This document shows positions 1 to 4,909 of a DNA stretch of 5,643 nt, piece by piece (position 1 is the first letter of the stretch; the number at the start of each line of letters is the position of its first letter). Under the pieces are notes generated by a model. It had not been told where the DNA came from. It searched no databases and saw nothing but the letters and a program-made list of their open reading frames with translations. The stretch spans positions 1 to 5,643 of the forward strand of contig JAITFV010000139.1 of NCBI GenBank assembly GCA_031281115.1. Direction: 5' to 3'. The stretch is from Oscillospiraceae bacterium. GTDB taxonomy: Bacteria > Bacillota > Clostridia > Oscillospirales > Ruminococcaceae. The position numbers were made by a program, and so were the translations under genes.

Positions 1-707
1 AAGCGCTGTCAGTATTAAGCTTGTTTTTTGTGTTCCTTGTTCCGGTTGTTTTCATCGTTGAAAGACTGCGTTATAATCTGCCTTTAATCTGCTGTATTTT
101 TTTGTTTCTCTTGTTCATGGTGATGATTTATAAGCACGAAAAAGTTTCATTTGAAGCGGTTTCGCTCGTTGGTTTTGTCTCGATTTGCATACCGCTTTCA
201 CTAAGCTGCCTTTTATTCATAAAAATCCTTCCGGAAGAGTCGGGATTGCCGAAAGAACATGGTATGTTTCTGATGATTTTCACGCTCACAGCCATTTGGA
301 TAGGTGACGCAGGTGCGTATTTCATCGGAACAAAGCTCGGTAAGCACAAAATGGCGCCTAAAATCAGCCCGAAAAAGTCATGGGAAGGCTTCATCGGAGG
401 ACTGATTTTTTCGGGGATTATCGGTTTCGCCGCGCCTTTGGTTTACGGGCTTGTTTACACGGAACTCATAGGCAGAAACGGTATCGAAACCAATCAATTA
501 TTTTTTGTGATTACGGCGGTAATCTGCTCCGCGCTCGGTGTTGTGGGTGATTTTTCGGCTTCATTAGTGAAAAGGCAGTGCGCAGTCAAGGACTTCGGCA
601 ACATCATGCCCGGTCACGGCGGCGTGTTAGATAGGTTTGATTCTGTGCTGTTTGCTGCACCTTTCATGTATCAGGTTTTATTAATTTTTGATTTTCCGAT
701 TATGTAA
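1..707 (+). CDS. cdsA: Phosphatidate cytidylyltransferase CdsA (5' end outside window)
   Basis: This integral membrane enzyme makes CDP-diacylglycerol from phosphatidic acid and CTP, the branch point for phospholipid synthesis. The frame is open from base 3, so the gene starts upstream. The TTG at 21 is only an internal Leu codon, and roughly the first 35-45 residues of a usual 260-280 aa protein are missing. The visible part is a series of hydrophobic segments. A conserved cytoplasmic block, GDAGAYFIGTKLGKHK followed by SPKKSWEG, lies at about 304-386. The family signature near the C-terminus (about 561-641) is complete: SLVKRQ, then KD, then PGHGG, then DRFD, carrying the acidic and basic residues expected for metal and CTP binding. 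dxr follows after 34 bases in the same direction, as is usual in Bacillota. Identification is secure; only the true start is unknown. Confidence 0.96.
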   Translation, partial: ALSVLSLFFVFLVPVVFIVERLRYNLPLICCIFLFLLFMVMIYKHEKVSFEAVSLVGFVSICIPLSLSCLLFIKILPEESGLPKEHGMFLMIFTLTAIWIGDAGAYFIGTKLGKHKMAPKISPKKSWEGFIGGLIFSGIIGFAAPLVYGLVYTELIGRNGIETNQLFFVITAVICSALGVVGDFSASLVKRQCAVKDFGNIMPGHGGVLDRFDSVLFAAPFMYQVLLIFDFPIM

Positions 708-726
708 GAGCGATTATTAATCGCTC
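708..726 (+). other. Intercistronic hairpin between cdsA and dxr
   Basis: A perfect 8-bp stem (GAGCGATT pairing with AATCGCTC) closes a 3-base ATT loop. It starts on the base right after the cdsA stop codon. No T-run follows; the next bases are GTAAACGAGG, which carry the dxr ribosome binding site (GAGG at 733-736). It therefore does not look like an intrinsic terminator. An mRNA stability or processing hairpin is an inference. Confidence 0.5.
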
Positions 727-741
727 GTAAACGAGGTTTAT

Positions 742-1875
742 ATGGAAATTGTTCTACTCGGTTCGAGCGGCTCAATCGGTTCACAGACATTAGATGTTGC
801 TCGCCGGCATAAGATTTTAATCAAAGGCTTAGCCGTAAAAAGCAGCGTACAGACATTAGAGCTTCAGGCGCGGGAATTCAATCCGCACTGTGTCTGCGTT
901 TATGACGAGAATTATTATACAGATTTAAAAACGCGCCTTGCCGATACGAAAATCGAGGTTTTGTGCGGAAATGAGGGAATGTGCAAGTTAGCGGCTATGA
1001 GTTGTGATATGGTTGTGAACGCCGTGGTAGGCATGGCAGGGCTTGAACCTACTCTCGCAGCAATTGAAGCCGGGAATAAAATCGCTCTTGCTAACAAGGA
1101 AACTTTAGCGGCGGGCGGTGAGCTTGTCATGAAGTGCGCGAAAGAAAAAATGCTCGAAATTATACCTATAGACAGCGAACATTCCGCGATATTTCAATGT
1201 CTTGAGGGTAATAATAGAAAAGATGCTGTCAAATTAATCCTTACCGCGTCGGGCGGTGCTTTTTACGGTTACAGCAAGGAAAGACTGCGAACCGTTACAA
1301 AACAGGAAGCGCTTCACAACCCGAATTGGAGCATGGGCGCGAAGGTTACGGTTGACAGCGCGACACTGATGAATAAAGGCTTGGAATTCATAGAAGCCGT
1401 GCGGCTTTTCGGAATGAAACCGGAGCAAATTGAGGTCGTGGTTCACAGGCAGAGCATAATTCATTCGGCTGTGGAATTCGCAGACGGCTCGGTTATTGCG
1501 CAGCTGGGCGTTCCCGATATGCACGTGCCGATTCAATACGCGCTGCTTCACCCTGCGCGCCCCGAAAGCGGCGTGAAGCGGCTTAGTTTCACAGAAATGG
1601 ACACGCTGACTTTTGAAAAGCCCGACGAGGAAACATTCACTTGCCTGCCTGCGGCGAAAAAAGCTGTAAATATGGGAAACAACGCCTGCGCCGTGCTTAA
1701 CGCCGCGAATGAGGCGGCAGTCGAGGCGTTCTTAGAGGACAAGATAGAGTTTTTCATGATTTCCGAACTTGTGAACGATGCGCTTGAGAACGTGAAATCA
1801 AACAGAAGTGTTACTTTAAAGACTATTTTTGAGGATTCAAATGCGGCGATGGAATATGTGAGGTCAAAGTTGTAG
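742..1875 (+). CDS. dxr: 1-deoxy-D-xylulose 5-phosphate reductoisomerase
   Basis: This cytosolic enzyme rearranges and reduces 1-deoxy-D-xylulose 5-phosphate to 2-C-methyl-D-erythritol 4-phosphate using NADPH and a divalent metal, the committed step of the MEP pathway. The N-terminus carries the NADPH-binding glycine motif GSSGSIGSQTLDV (residues 7-19). ANKETL surrounds residue 119. The metal ligands are Asp144 and Glu146 (in PIDSEHSA) and Glu215 (in MNKGLEF), matching E. coli Asp150, Glu152 and Glu231. The flexible substrate loop PNWSMG is at 194-199. The His normally just before this loop (E. coli His209) is Asn193 here, with a His one position earlier. His-x-Gln-Ser and IIHS follow as expected. 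The length of 377 aa is close to the family norm. The ATG at 742 has GAGG 5 bases upstream. In related genomes rseP normally follows directly; here an island of about 930 bases intervenes. Confidence 0.97.
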   Translation: MEIVLLGSSGSIGSQTLDVARRHKILIKGLAVKSSVQTLELQAREFNPHCVCVYDENYYTDLKTRLADTKIEVLCGNEGMCKLAAMSCDMVVNAVVGMAGLEPTLAAIEAGNKIALANKETLAAGGELVMKCAKEKMLEIIPIDSEHSAIFQCLEGNNRKDAVKLILTASGGAFYGYSKERLRTVTKQEALHNPNWSMGAKVTVDSATLMNKGLEFIEAVRLFGMKPEQIEVVVHRQSIIHSAVEFADGSVIAQLGVPDMHVPIQYALLHPARPESGVKRLSFTEMDTLTFEKPDEETFTCLPAAKKAVNMGNNACAVLNAANEAAVEAFLEDKIEFFMISELVNDALENVKSNRSVTLKTIFEDSNAAMEYVRSKL

Positions 1876-1889
1876 GGTATTTACATATT

Positions 1890-1915
1890 ATTGCTCCCCC
1901 AGTTAAACCTTGTCA
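1890..1915 (+). repeat. Left terminal inverted repeat of the MITE-like element
   Basis: Compared with the reverse complement of 2024-2050, this arm shows 11 identical bases, a one-base gap, then 15 positions with 3 mismatches, including the shared block AAACCTTG. It begins with ATTGCTCCCCC. Extending outwards, the bases at 1885-1889 also match the right side except at one position. Confidence 0.75.
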
Positions 1916-2023
1916 AAATTGTCACGCAGGATTTTTGTTGTCAGACAAGGCAATTTTGGCGCGAATATACGCTATATTTAAGGAAAAATTAACGCAGTAT
2001 GACGGCAAAAAGACAAGTGAAAA

Positions 2024-2050
2024 TGGCAAGGTTTGATTGGGGGGAGCAAT
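2024..2050 (-). repeat. Right terminal inverted repeat of the MITE-like element
   Basis: This is the partner of the left arm at 1890-1915 and ends with GGGGGGAGCAAT. It has one more C/G than the left arm in the homopolymer run. The Nudix gene's ribosome binding site lies about 11 bases beyond it. Confidence 0.75.
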
Positions 2051-2058
2051 ACTATAAT
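2031..2058 (+). promoter_or_regulatory. Possible promoter at the element's right junction (TATAAT)
   Basis: A perfect -10 hexamer TATAAT lies at 2053-2058, made of the putative TA duplication plus flanking bases. The best -35 candidates are poor: GTTTGA at 2031-2036 with a 16-base spacer, or TTGATT at 2033-2038 with a short 14-base spacer. Transcription from it would start around 2065, inside or just after the GAGG of the Nudix gene, leaving almost no leader. Use as a promoter is therefore doubtful. Confidence 0.25.
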
Positions 2059-2060
2059 GT

Positions 2061-2065
2061 GAGGT
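2061..2065 (+). promoter_or_regulatory. Ribosome binding site of the Nudix gene
   Basis: GAGG at 2061-2064 lies 7 bases before the ATG at 2072. It supports this start and shows that the gene keeps its own translation signal just outside the MITE-like element. Confidence 0.6.
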
Positions 2066-2071
2066 TGAAAA

Positions 2072-2563
2072 ATGACAAAAGAAGAACAAATAGACTGTTG
2101 TTTTACAAGTGACAAAAAATGGTTTCGTTATCGTGCGGCAGCGATTATTATTGAAAATGATTGTGTTCTTCTTGCCAATAACGAAAGCGTTGATTATTTC
2201 TATTCTGTAGGTGGTGGCGTTCGGCATGGTGAAACAACAGAACAAGCAGTTTTAAGGGAAGTTTTTGAAGAAACGGGCGTAAAGTATGAAATTGACAGAT
2301 TGGCTTTTGTTCATGAAAATTTCTTTTCTGAAAGTATCGCTTCACTTAAAGGGCTTGATTGCCATGAAATATCCTTGTATTTCTTGATGAAACCAAGAGG
2401 AACACAGGAAATAAACAGTAAAAGTTATTGCGTTGATGGTAGAGAATTTATGAACTGGATACCAATAAAGGACTTGAAAAAATTAAAGGCATATCCTACG
2501 TTTTTTGCGAAAAAACTCACGAATTTATCTGAAAACACAGAACATATTGTTACAGCAGAATAA
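2072..2563 (+). CDS. Nudix hydrolase, substrate unknown
   Basis: This small soluble protein of 163 aa belongs to the Nudix superfamily, which hydrolyses nucleoside diphosphates linked to another group. A complete Nudix box GX5EX7REUXEEXGU spans residues 48-70: Gly48, Glu54, Arg62-Glu63, Glu66-Glu67 and Gly69-Val70. The box acidic residues that bind catalytic magnesium are therefore present. The N-terminal KWFRYRAAAIII (16-27) is the usual first strand, and PKG-like PRGTQE plus the YPTFFAKKL tail resemble a widespread Bacillota subgroup whose substrate I cannot name. It appears full length. The gene is more AT-rich than its neighbours: four 60-base rows counted by hand (2101-2220, 2281-2340, 2401-2460) give about 34% G+C, against about 54% for five rows sampled from dxr. 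It lies between two repeat-like elements inside an otherwise conserved operon, which suggests acquisition by transfer. Confidence 0.93.
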   Translation: MTKEEQIDCCFTSDKKWFRYRAAAIIIENDCVLLANNESVDYFYSVGGGVRHGETTEQAVLREVFEETGVKYEIDRLAFVHENFFSESIASLKGLDCHEISLYFLMKPRGTQEINSKSYCVDGREFMNWIPIKDLKKLKAYPTFFAKKLTNLSENTEHIVTAE

Positions 2564-2578
2564 ATGGACATTATAAGC

Positions 2579-2590
2579 ATTTCATGAAAT
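2579..2590. repeat. 12-base perfect palindrome ATTTCATGAAAT
   Basis: A perfect dyad directly abuts the left end of the folded element at 2591 and lies 15 bases after the Nudix stop. It could be an operator-like site or an extra part of the folded element. Nothing further supports a function. Confidence 0.4.
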
Positions 2591-2605
2591 ATAGCTGATT
2601 AAATT

Positions 2606-2625
2606 GAAAACACTAAAGTGTTTTC
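2606..2625 (+). terminator. Terminator-like hairpin, left side of the folded element
   Basis: A 9-bp perfect stem GAAAACACT pairs with AGTGTTTTC around two A bases (in practice a 4-base loop). The 3' side contains T4, and the 5' side A4, so it could act weakly in either direction. It lies 43 bases after the Nudix stop. The GC-bearing core is only CACT/AGTG, so termination strength is doubtful. Confidence 0.35.
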
Positions 2626-2722
2626 TCGGCAAGCGGCGCTTGCCGCCGTGCCACCAGCACGGACAATCAGCTATGCAGTCAAGTCAAATCGCCTTTGGCG
2701 GTTCGCGGCGTATACGCTGCGG

Positions 2723-2748
2723 GTTAAAAACGCTTTAGCGTTTTTAAC
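2723..2748 (+). terminator. Terminator-like hairpin, right side of the folded element
   Basis: A perfect 12-bp stem GTTAAAAACGCT pairs with AGCGTTTTTAAC with a TT centre. T5 on the 3' arm and A5 on the 5' arm give the form of a bidirectional intrinsic terminator with a short CGCT/AGCG core. If it works, transcripts from cdsA-dxr-Nudix would end here and rseP would need its own promoter. Confidence 0.4.
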
Positions 2749-2757
2749 TTAACTGGC

Positions 2758-2763
2758 TATAAC
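2758..2763 (+). promoter_or_regulatory. Possible -10 box (TATAAC) upstream of rseP
   Basis: TATAAC matches the consensus TATAAT at five of six positions and overlaps the right end of the folded element. A -35 hexamer at the right distance (TTAGCG at 2735-2740, 17-base spacer) is poor. A start near 2770 would give a leader of about 35 bases containing the GGAGG at 2788-2792. This is a weak candidate for restarting transcription of rseP-ispG-polC. Confidence 0.2.
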
Positions 2764-2787
2764 ATAACTTTGAAAAAATAAAAAATC

Positions 2788-2792
2788 GGAGG
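2788..2792 (+). promoter_or_regulatory. Ribosome binding site of rseP
   Basis: GGAGG lies 12 bases before the ATG at 2805, a rather long but workable spacing. No nearer start codon in frame fits better, and the HEIGH motif at residues 17-21 is where this family places it, so the start is supported. Confidence 0.65.
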
Positions 2793-2804
2793 CGTATTTA
2801 AATA

Positions 2805-3884
2805 ATGTCAATACTCATAGCAATCATTATTTTCGCAGTAATAATATTAATCCACGAAATCGGGCATTTCACTGCCGCGAAACTCTTTAAAATGCGGGTA
2901 GTTTCATTTAATCTCGGTATGGGGCCCGTGCTTCTGCGCAAGCGCGGCAAGGAAACCGCCTATCAAATTAAAGCCGTACCTTTCGGGGGTTCGGTTCAGC
3001 TCGCTGAGGATGACGAAGATGCTGCGGAAAAAGACCCGCATGTGTTCAGAAATAAGCCGGTTTGGCAAAGAGCAATCGTAATTATGGCAGGCGCGTTCAT
3101 GAATATCGTGCTCGGATTCATTTTGTGCCTATTTATAGTCAATATGAACGATAGTGAAATGGTCGATACTGTTGAGATTCGCGGATTCAGAGAGGGAGCA
3201 GCTTCTAATCATCAGCTCAGCGCAGGTGACAGAATAACTCACATAAACGGCATGAGAATTTTCACTTGGGCAGATATAAGCTATCAGTTTTATAACACCG
3301 AAACGCGAATGTCTGCAGATGCCGATATGGCGGTTTTTGATTTTACTGTGGTAAGAAACGGCGAGCGCGCACAGCTTAATAATGTGCATTTCTATGCGCG
3401 GGAGTTGGAAACCGGCGGGAAAGCGATTTTTTTGGACTTCGGGGTAGAGTGGGTAGATAAAACATTCTTTAATGTAATTTCAAGAGCGGCGAAAGAAACA
3501 TTAACCTATTCCCGCCTTGTTCTGCTCACGCTGTTTGATATGATTCGCGGAACTTACGGGCTTAATGATATAGCAGGGCCGGTCGGTGTGGTAACTGTAA
3601 TAGGTGAAGTTTCATCGGAAGGTTTTGAGCGGAGCATTGCAGAGGGAATCAGGAGTTCGCTCTTTATGGCGGCGCTGATAACTGTGAACGTCGGGATTTT
3701 TAACTTACTGCCGATTCCCGCGCTTGACGGCGGGAAGCTTGTGTTTTTTGCTATTGAAGCTGTTCGCAGAAAACCCATAAAAGAGGAAATTGAAGGTATG
3801 ATACACCTCGTCGGGTTCGCGGCTTTGATGGTATTTATGCTGCTGATAACAGTGCTCGACATCGGGAGGTTGTTTAATTCATGA
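2805..3884 (+). CDS. rseP: Site-2 intramembrane zinc metalloprotease RseP/RasP
   Basis: This membrane protease (peptidase M50B) cuts transmembrane segments of substrates such as anti-sigma factors and leftover signal peptides. The first membrane helix carries the zinc-binding HEIGH motif (residues 17-21). The membrane-associated loop VPFGGSVQL follows at 58-66. A second helix lies near 88-112 (with AGAFMN). A single PDZ-like domain (about 118-195) contains GAASNHQLSAGDRITHINGM. The third helix ends in NLLPIPALDGGK (300-311), where Asp308 is the third zinc ligand. A last helix spans about 333-355. At 359 aa with one PDZ domain it is shorter than E. coli RseP (450 aa, two PDZ domains), in line with clostridial forms. 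Its stop overlaps the ispG start by four bases (ATGA). No anti-sigma factor is visible, so its substrate is unknown. Confidence 0.96.
   Translation: MSILIAIIIFAVIILIHEIGHFTAAKLFKMRVVSFNLGMGPVLLRKRGKETAYQIKAVPFGGSVQLAEDDEDAAEKDPHVFRNKPVWQRAIVIMAGAFMNIVLGFILCLFIVNMNDSEMVDTVEIRGFREGAASNHQLSAGDRITHINGMRIFTWADISYQFYNTETRMSADADMAVFDFTVVRNGERAQLNNVHFYARELETGGKAIFLDFGVEWVDKTFFNVISRAAKETLTYSRLVLLTLFDMIRGTYGLNDIAGPVGVVTVIGEVSSEGFERSIAEGIRSSLFMAALITVNVGIFNLLPIPALDGGKLVFFAIEAVRRKPIKEEIEGMIHLVGFAALMVFMLLITVLDIGRLFNS
3864..3869 (+). promoter_or_regulatory. Ribosome binding site of ispG inside rseP
   Basis: GGGAGG lies within the last codons of rseP, 11 bases before the ATG at 3881, and supports the overlapping start. 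Confidence 0.6.
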
Positions 3885-4909
3885 GGAAGCGAGTAAAAGT
3901 AGGAAATATTACACTCGGCGACGGTAATATATATGTTCAGTCAATGCTTAAAAAGCCCGCTCACGATATAGAAGCAAACGTAAAGCAGGCATTGGAATTG
4001 CAGGAAGCCGGCTGTGAAATAATCCGTGCCGCTGTCCCCGAGGTAAAAGATGCAAAGTTGATTTATGAGCTTAAACAGGCATTAAAAATACCTGTAGTGG
4101 CGGATATTCACTTTGAATATAAAATCGCGCTGGAATCTGTAAACGCGGGCGCAGATAAAATCCGGCTCAATCCGGGAAACTTAGAACCGCATGAGCGGGA
4201 GATAGTTGCACGTGAATGTCAAAAACGGGAAATTCCAATCAGAATCGGCATTAACGCAGGTTCGCTCGAAAAAGACCTACTACAGAAACACGGAGTTTGC
4301 GCGGAAGCATTAGTCGAAAGCGCGCTGCGAAGTGCAAAAATGCTTGAAGATATCGGCTTCTGTGATATTGCGTTGTCGGTAAAGGCATCTGATGTAAAAA
4401 TGACGATTGATGCGTACAGATTGTTGCATAAAAAGTGTGAATACCCGCTTCATCTCGGCGTAACCGAAGCCGGAACAAAGCGGCTCGGAATCTTGAAATC
4501 TGCTGTCGGAATCGGGTCGCTTTTATGTGACGGCATCGGCGACACGATTCGCGTTTCTCTTACGGACGAACCTATTGAGGAAATCTATGCGGCTTTGGAT
4601 ATTTTAAAAGCTGCAGGAAAAGGCAAGGGTGCCGAAATTATAAGCTGCCCGACCTGCGGCAGAACAAAAATAGATATTATCAAGCTTGCAAATGAGATTG
4701 AAACCTTGGTTACGGGGATAAAAAAACCGATTAAAATTGCCGTCATGGGCTGTGCTGTCAACGGTCCCGGCGAAGCGCGGGAAGCCGATATAGGAATCGC
4801 AGCGGGAGACGGTTCTGCTGTGTTGTTTAAAAAAAGCAAAATAATATGCAGGATTACAGAAGAAAATATGCTTGATACGCTGAAAAAAGAAATTGAGGAA
4901 ATGATATGA
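3881..4909 (+). CDS. ispG: 4-hydroxy-3-methylbut-2-enyl diphosphate synthase (GcpE/IspG)
   Basis: This cytosolic [4Fe-4S] enzyme reductively opens 2-C-methyl-D-erythritol 2,4-cyclodiphosphate to HMBPP, the next-to-last MEP pathway step. The N-terminal TIM barrel shows ADIHFEYKIA, KIRLNPGN, RIGINAGSLEKDL, SVKASDV and HLGVTEAGT. The C-terminal cluster domain carries Cys256 and Cys259 (SCPTCGR), Cys291 (MGCAVNGPGE) and Glu298, all cluster ligands. Their spacing is identical to E. coli Cys270, Cys273, Cys305 and Glu312. The length of 342 aa fits the short bacterial form. One deviation is that the usual VQSMTNT near the N-terminus reads VQSMLKKPAHD. The start overlaps the rseP stop and the stop overlaps the polC start, both by ATGA, so translation is probably coupled. 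It acts in the same pathway as dxr upstream. Confidence 0.97.
   Translation: MRKRVKVGNITLGDGNIYVQSMLKKPAHDIEANVKQALELQEAGCEIIRAAVPEVKDAKLIYELKQALKIPVVADIHFEYKIALESVNAGADKIRLNPGNLEPHEREIVARECQKREIPIRIGINAGSLEKDLLQKHGVCAEALVESALRSAKMLEDIGFCDIALSVKASDVKMTIDAYRLLHKKCEYPLHLGVTEAGTKRLGILKSAVGIGSLLCDGIGDTIRVSLTDEPIEEIYAALDILKAAGKGKGAEIISCPTCGRTKIDIIKLANEIETLVTGIKKPIKIAVMGCAVNGPGEAREADIGIAAGDGSAVLFKKSKIICRITEENMLDTLKKEIEEMI
4895..4898 (+). promoter_or_regulatory. Ribosome binding site deciding the polC start
   Basis: GAGG within the last codons of ispG lies 7 bases before the ATG at 4906. Together with the ATGA overlap it fixes the start of the partial downstream gene. Confidence 0.65.

Larger units (their letters stand above)
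1888..2052. mobile_element. MITE-like element with imperfect terminal inverted repeats, possible TA target duplication
   Basis: About 165 bases with no plausible gene lie between matching inverted ends. The left arm begins ATTGCTCCCCC at 1890. The right arm ends GGGGGGAGCAAT at 2050. The repeats extend inwards over about 26 bases. A TA dinucleotide flanks both sides (1886-1887 and 2053-2054), as Tc1/mariner and IS630-type insertions would leave, although TA is weak evidence in AT-rich DNA. Inside are further foldbacks: 1912-1921 with 1951-1960, and AATATA-CGC-TATATT at 1964-1978. The element starts about a dozen bases after the dxr stop and ends about 20 bases before the Nudix start. It encodes no transposase, so it would move only in trans. 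A structured RNA or large hairpin terminator after dxr is the alternative reading. Confidence 0.7.
2591..2760. repeat. Double-cloverleaf palindromic element between the Nudix gene and rseP
   Basis: Nearly every base can be placed in a stem. Arm A: outer stem ATAGCTGATT (2591-2600) pairs perfectly with 2665-2674 and encloses three hairpins: 2606-2625 (9-bp AT-rich stem), 2627-2645 (CGGCAAGC, 8 bp) and 2646-2662 (CCGTGC, 6 bp). Arm B: outer stem CAGTCAA (2676-2682) pairs with TTAACTG (2749-2755) with one mismatch and encloses 2687-2703 (7 bp with one G-T), 2704-2721 (7 bp with one G-T) and 2723-2748 (perfect 12 bp). The outer ends, ATAGCTGATTAA and the reverse complement ATAGCCAGTTAA of 2749-2760, agree at 9 of 12 positions, so the whole is a near mirror image. 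It has no coding potential. A MITE or REP/BIME-like palindromic repeat is the likeliest class; a structured RNA is the alternative. Confidence 0.7.

Noticed and set aside
1..23. TTG at 21 as the start of cdsA
   Set aside because: The frame is open upstream to the window edge and the protein would lack the family's N-terminal segment; it is an internal Leu codon of a truncated gene.
1922..2245. Reverse-strand open frame of 107 codons across the MITE-like element
   Set aside because: It covers the element and the antisense of the Nudix gene, has no ribosome binding site I can see, and its product resembles no family I know.
2072..2563. Isopentenyl diphosphate isomerase (Idi), a Nudix-fold enzyme that would suit the MEP genes nearby
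   Set aside because: The protein has a canonical hydrolase Nudix box and lacks the Idi hallmarks such as the TNxxCxHP segment with its catalytic Cys.
2591..2674. tRNA or tRNA-like gene (cloverleaf with three inner hairpins)
   Set aside because: The outer stem has 10 pairs, there is no T-loop or D-loop consensus and no anticodon arm of correct size. Only the outline resembles a tRNA.
2564..2770. Integron attC site after a cassette-like Nudix gene
   Set aside because: A gene followed by a foldback suggested a cassette, but convincing RYYYAAC and GTTRRRY core boxes in the right pairing are absent. There is no neighbouring cassette or integrase, and the structure has two arms.
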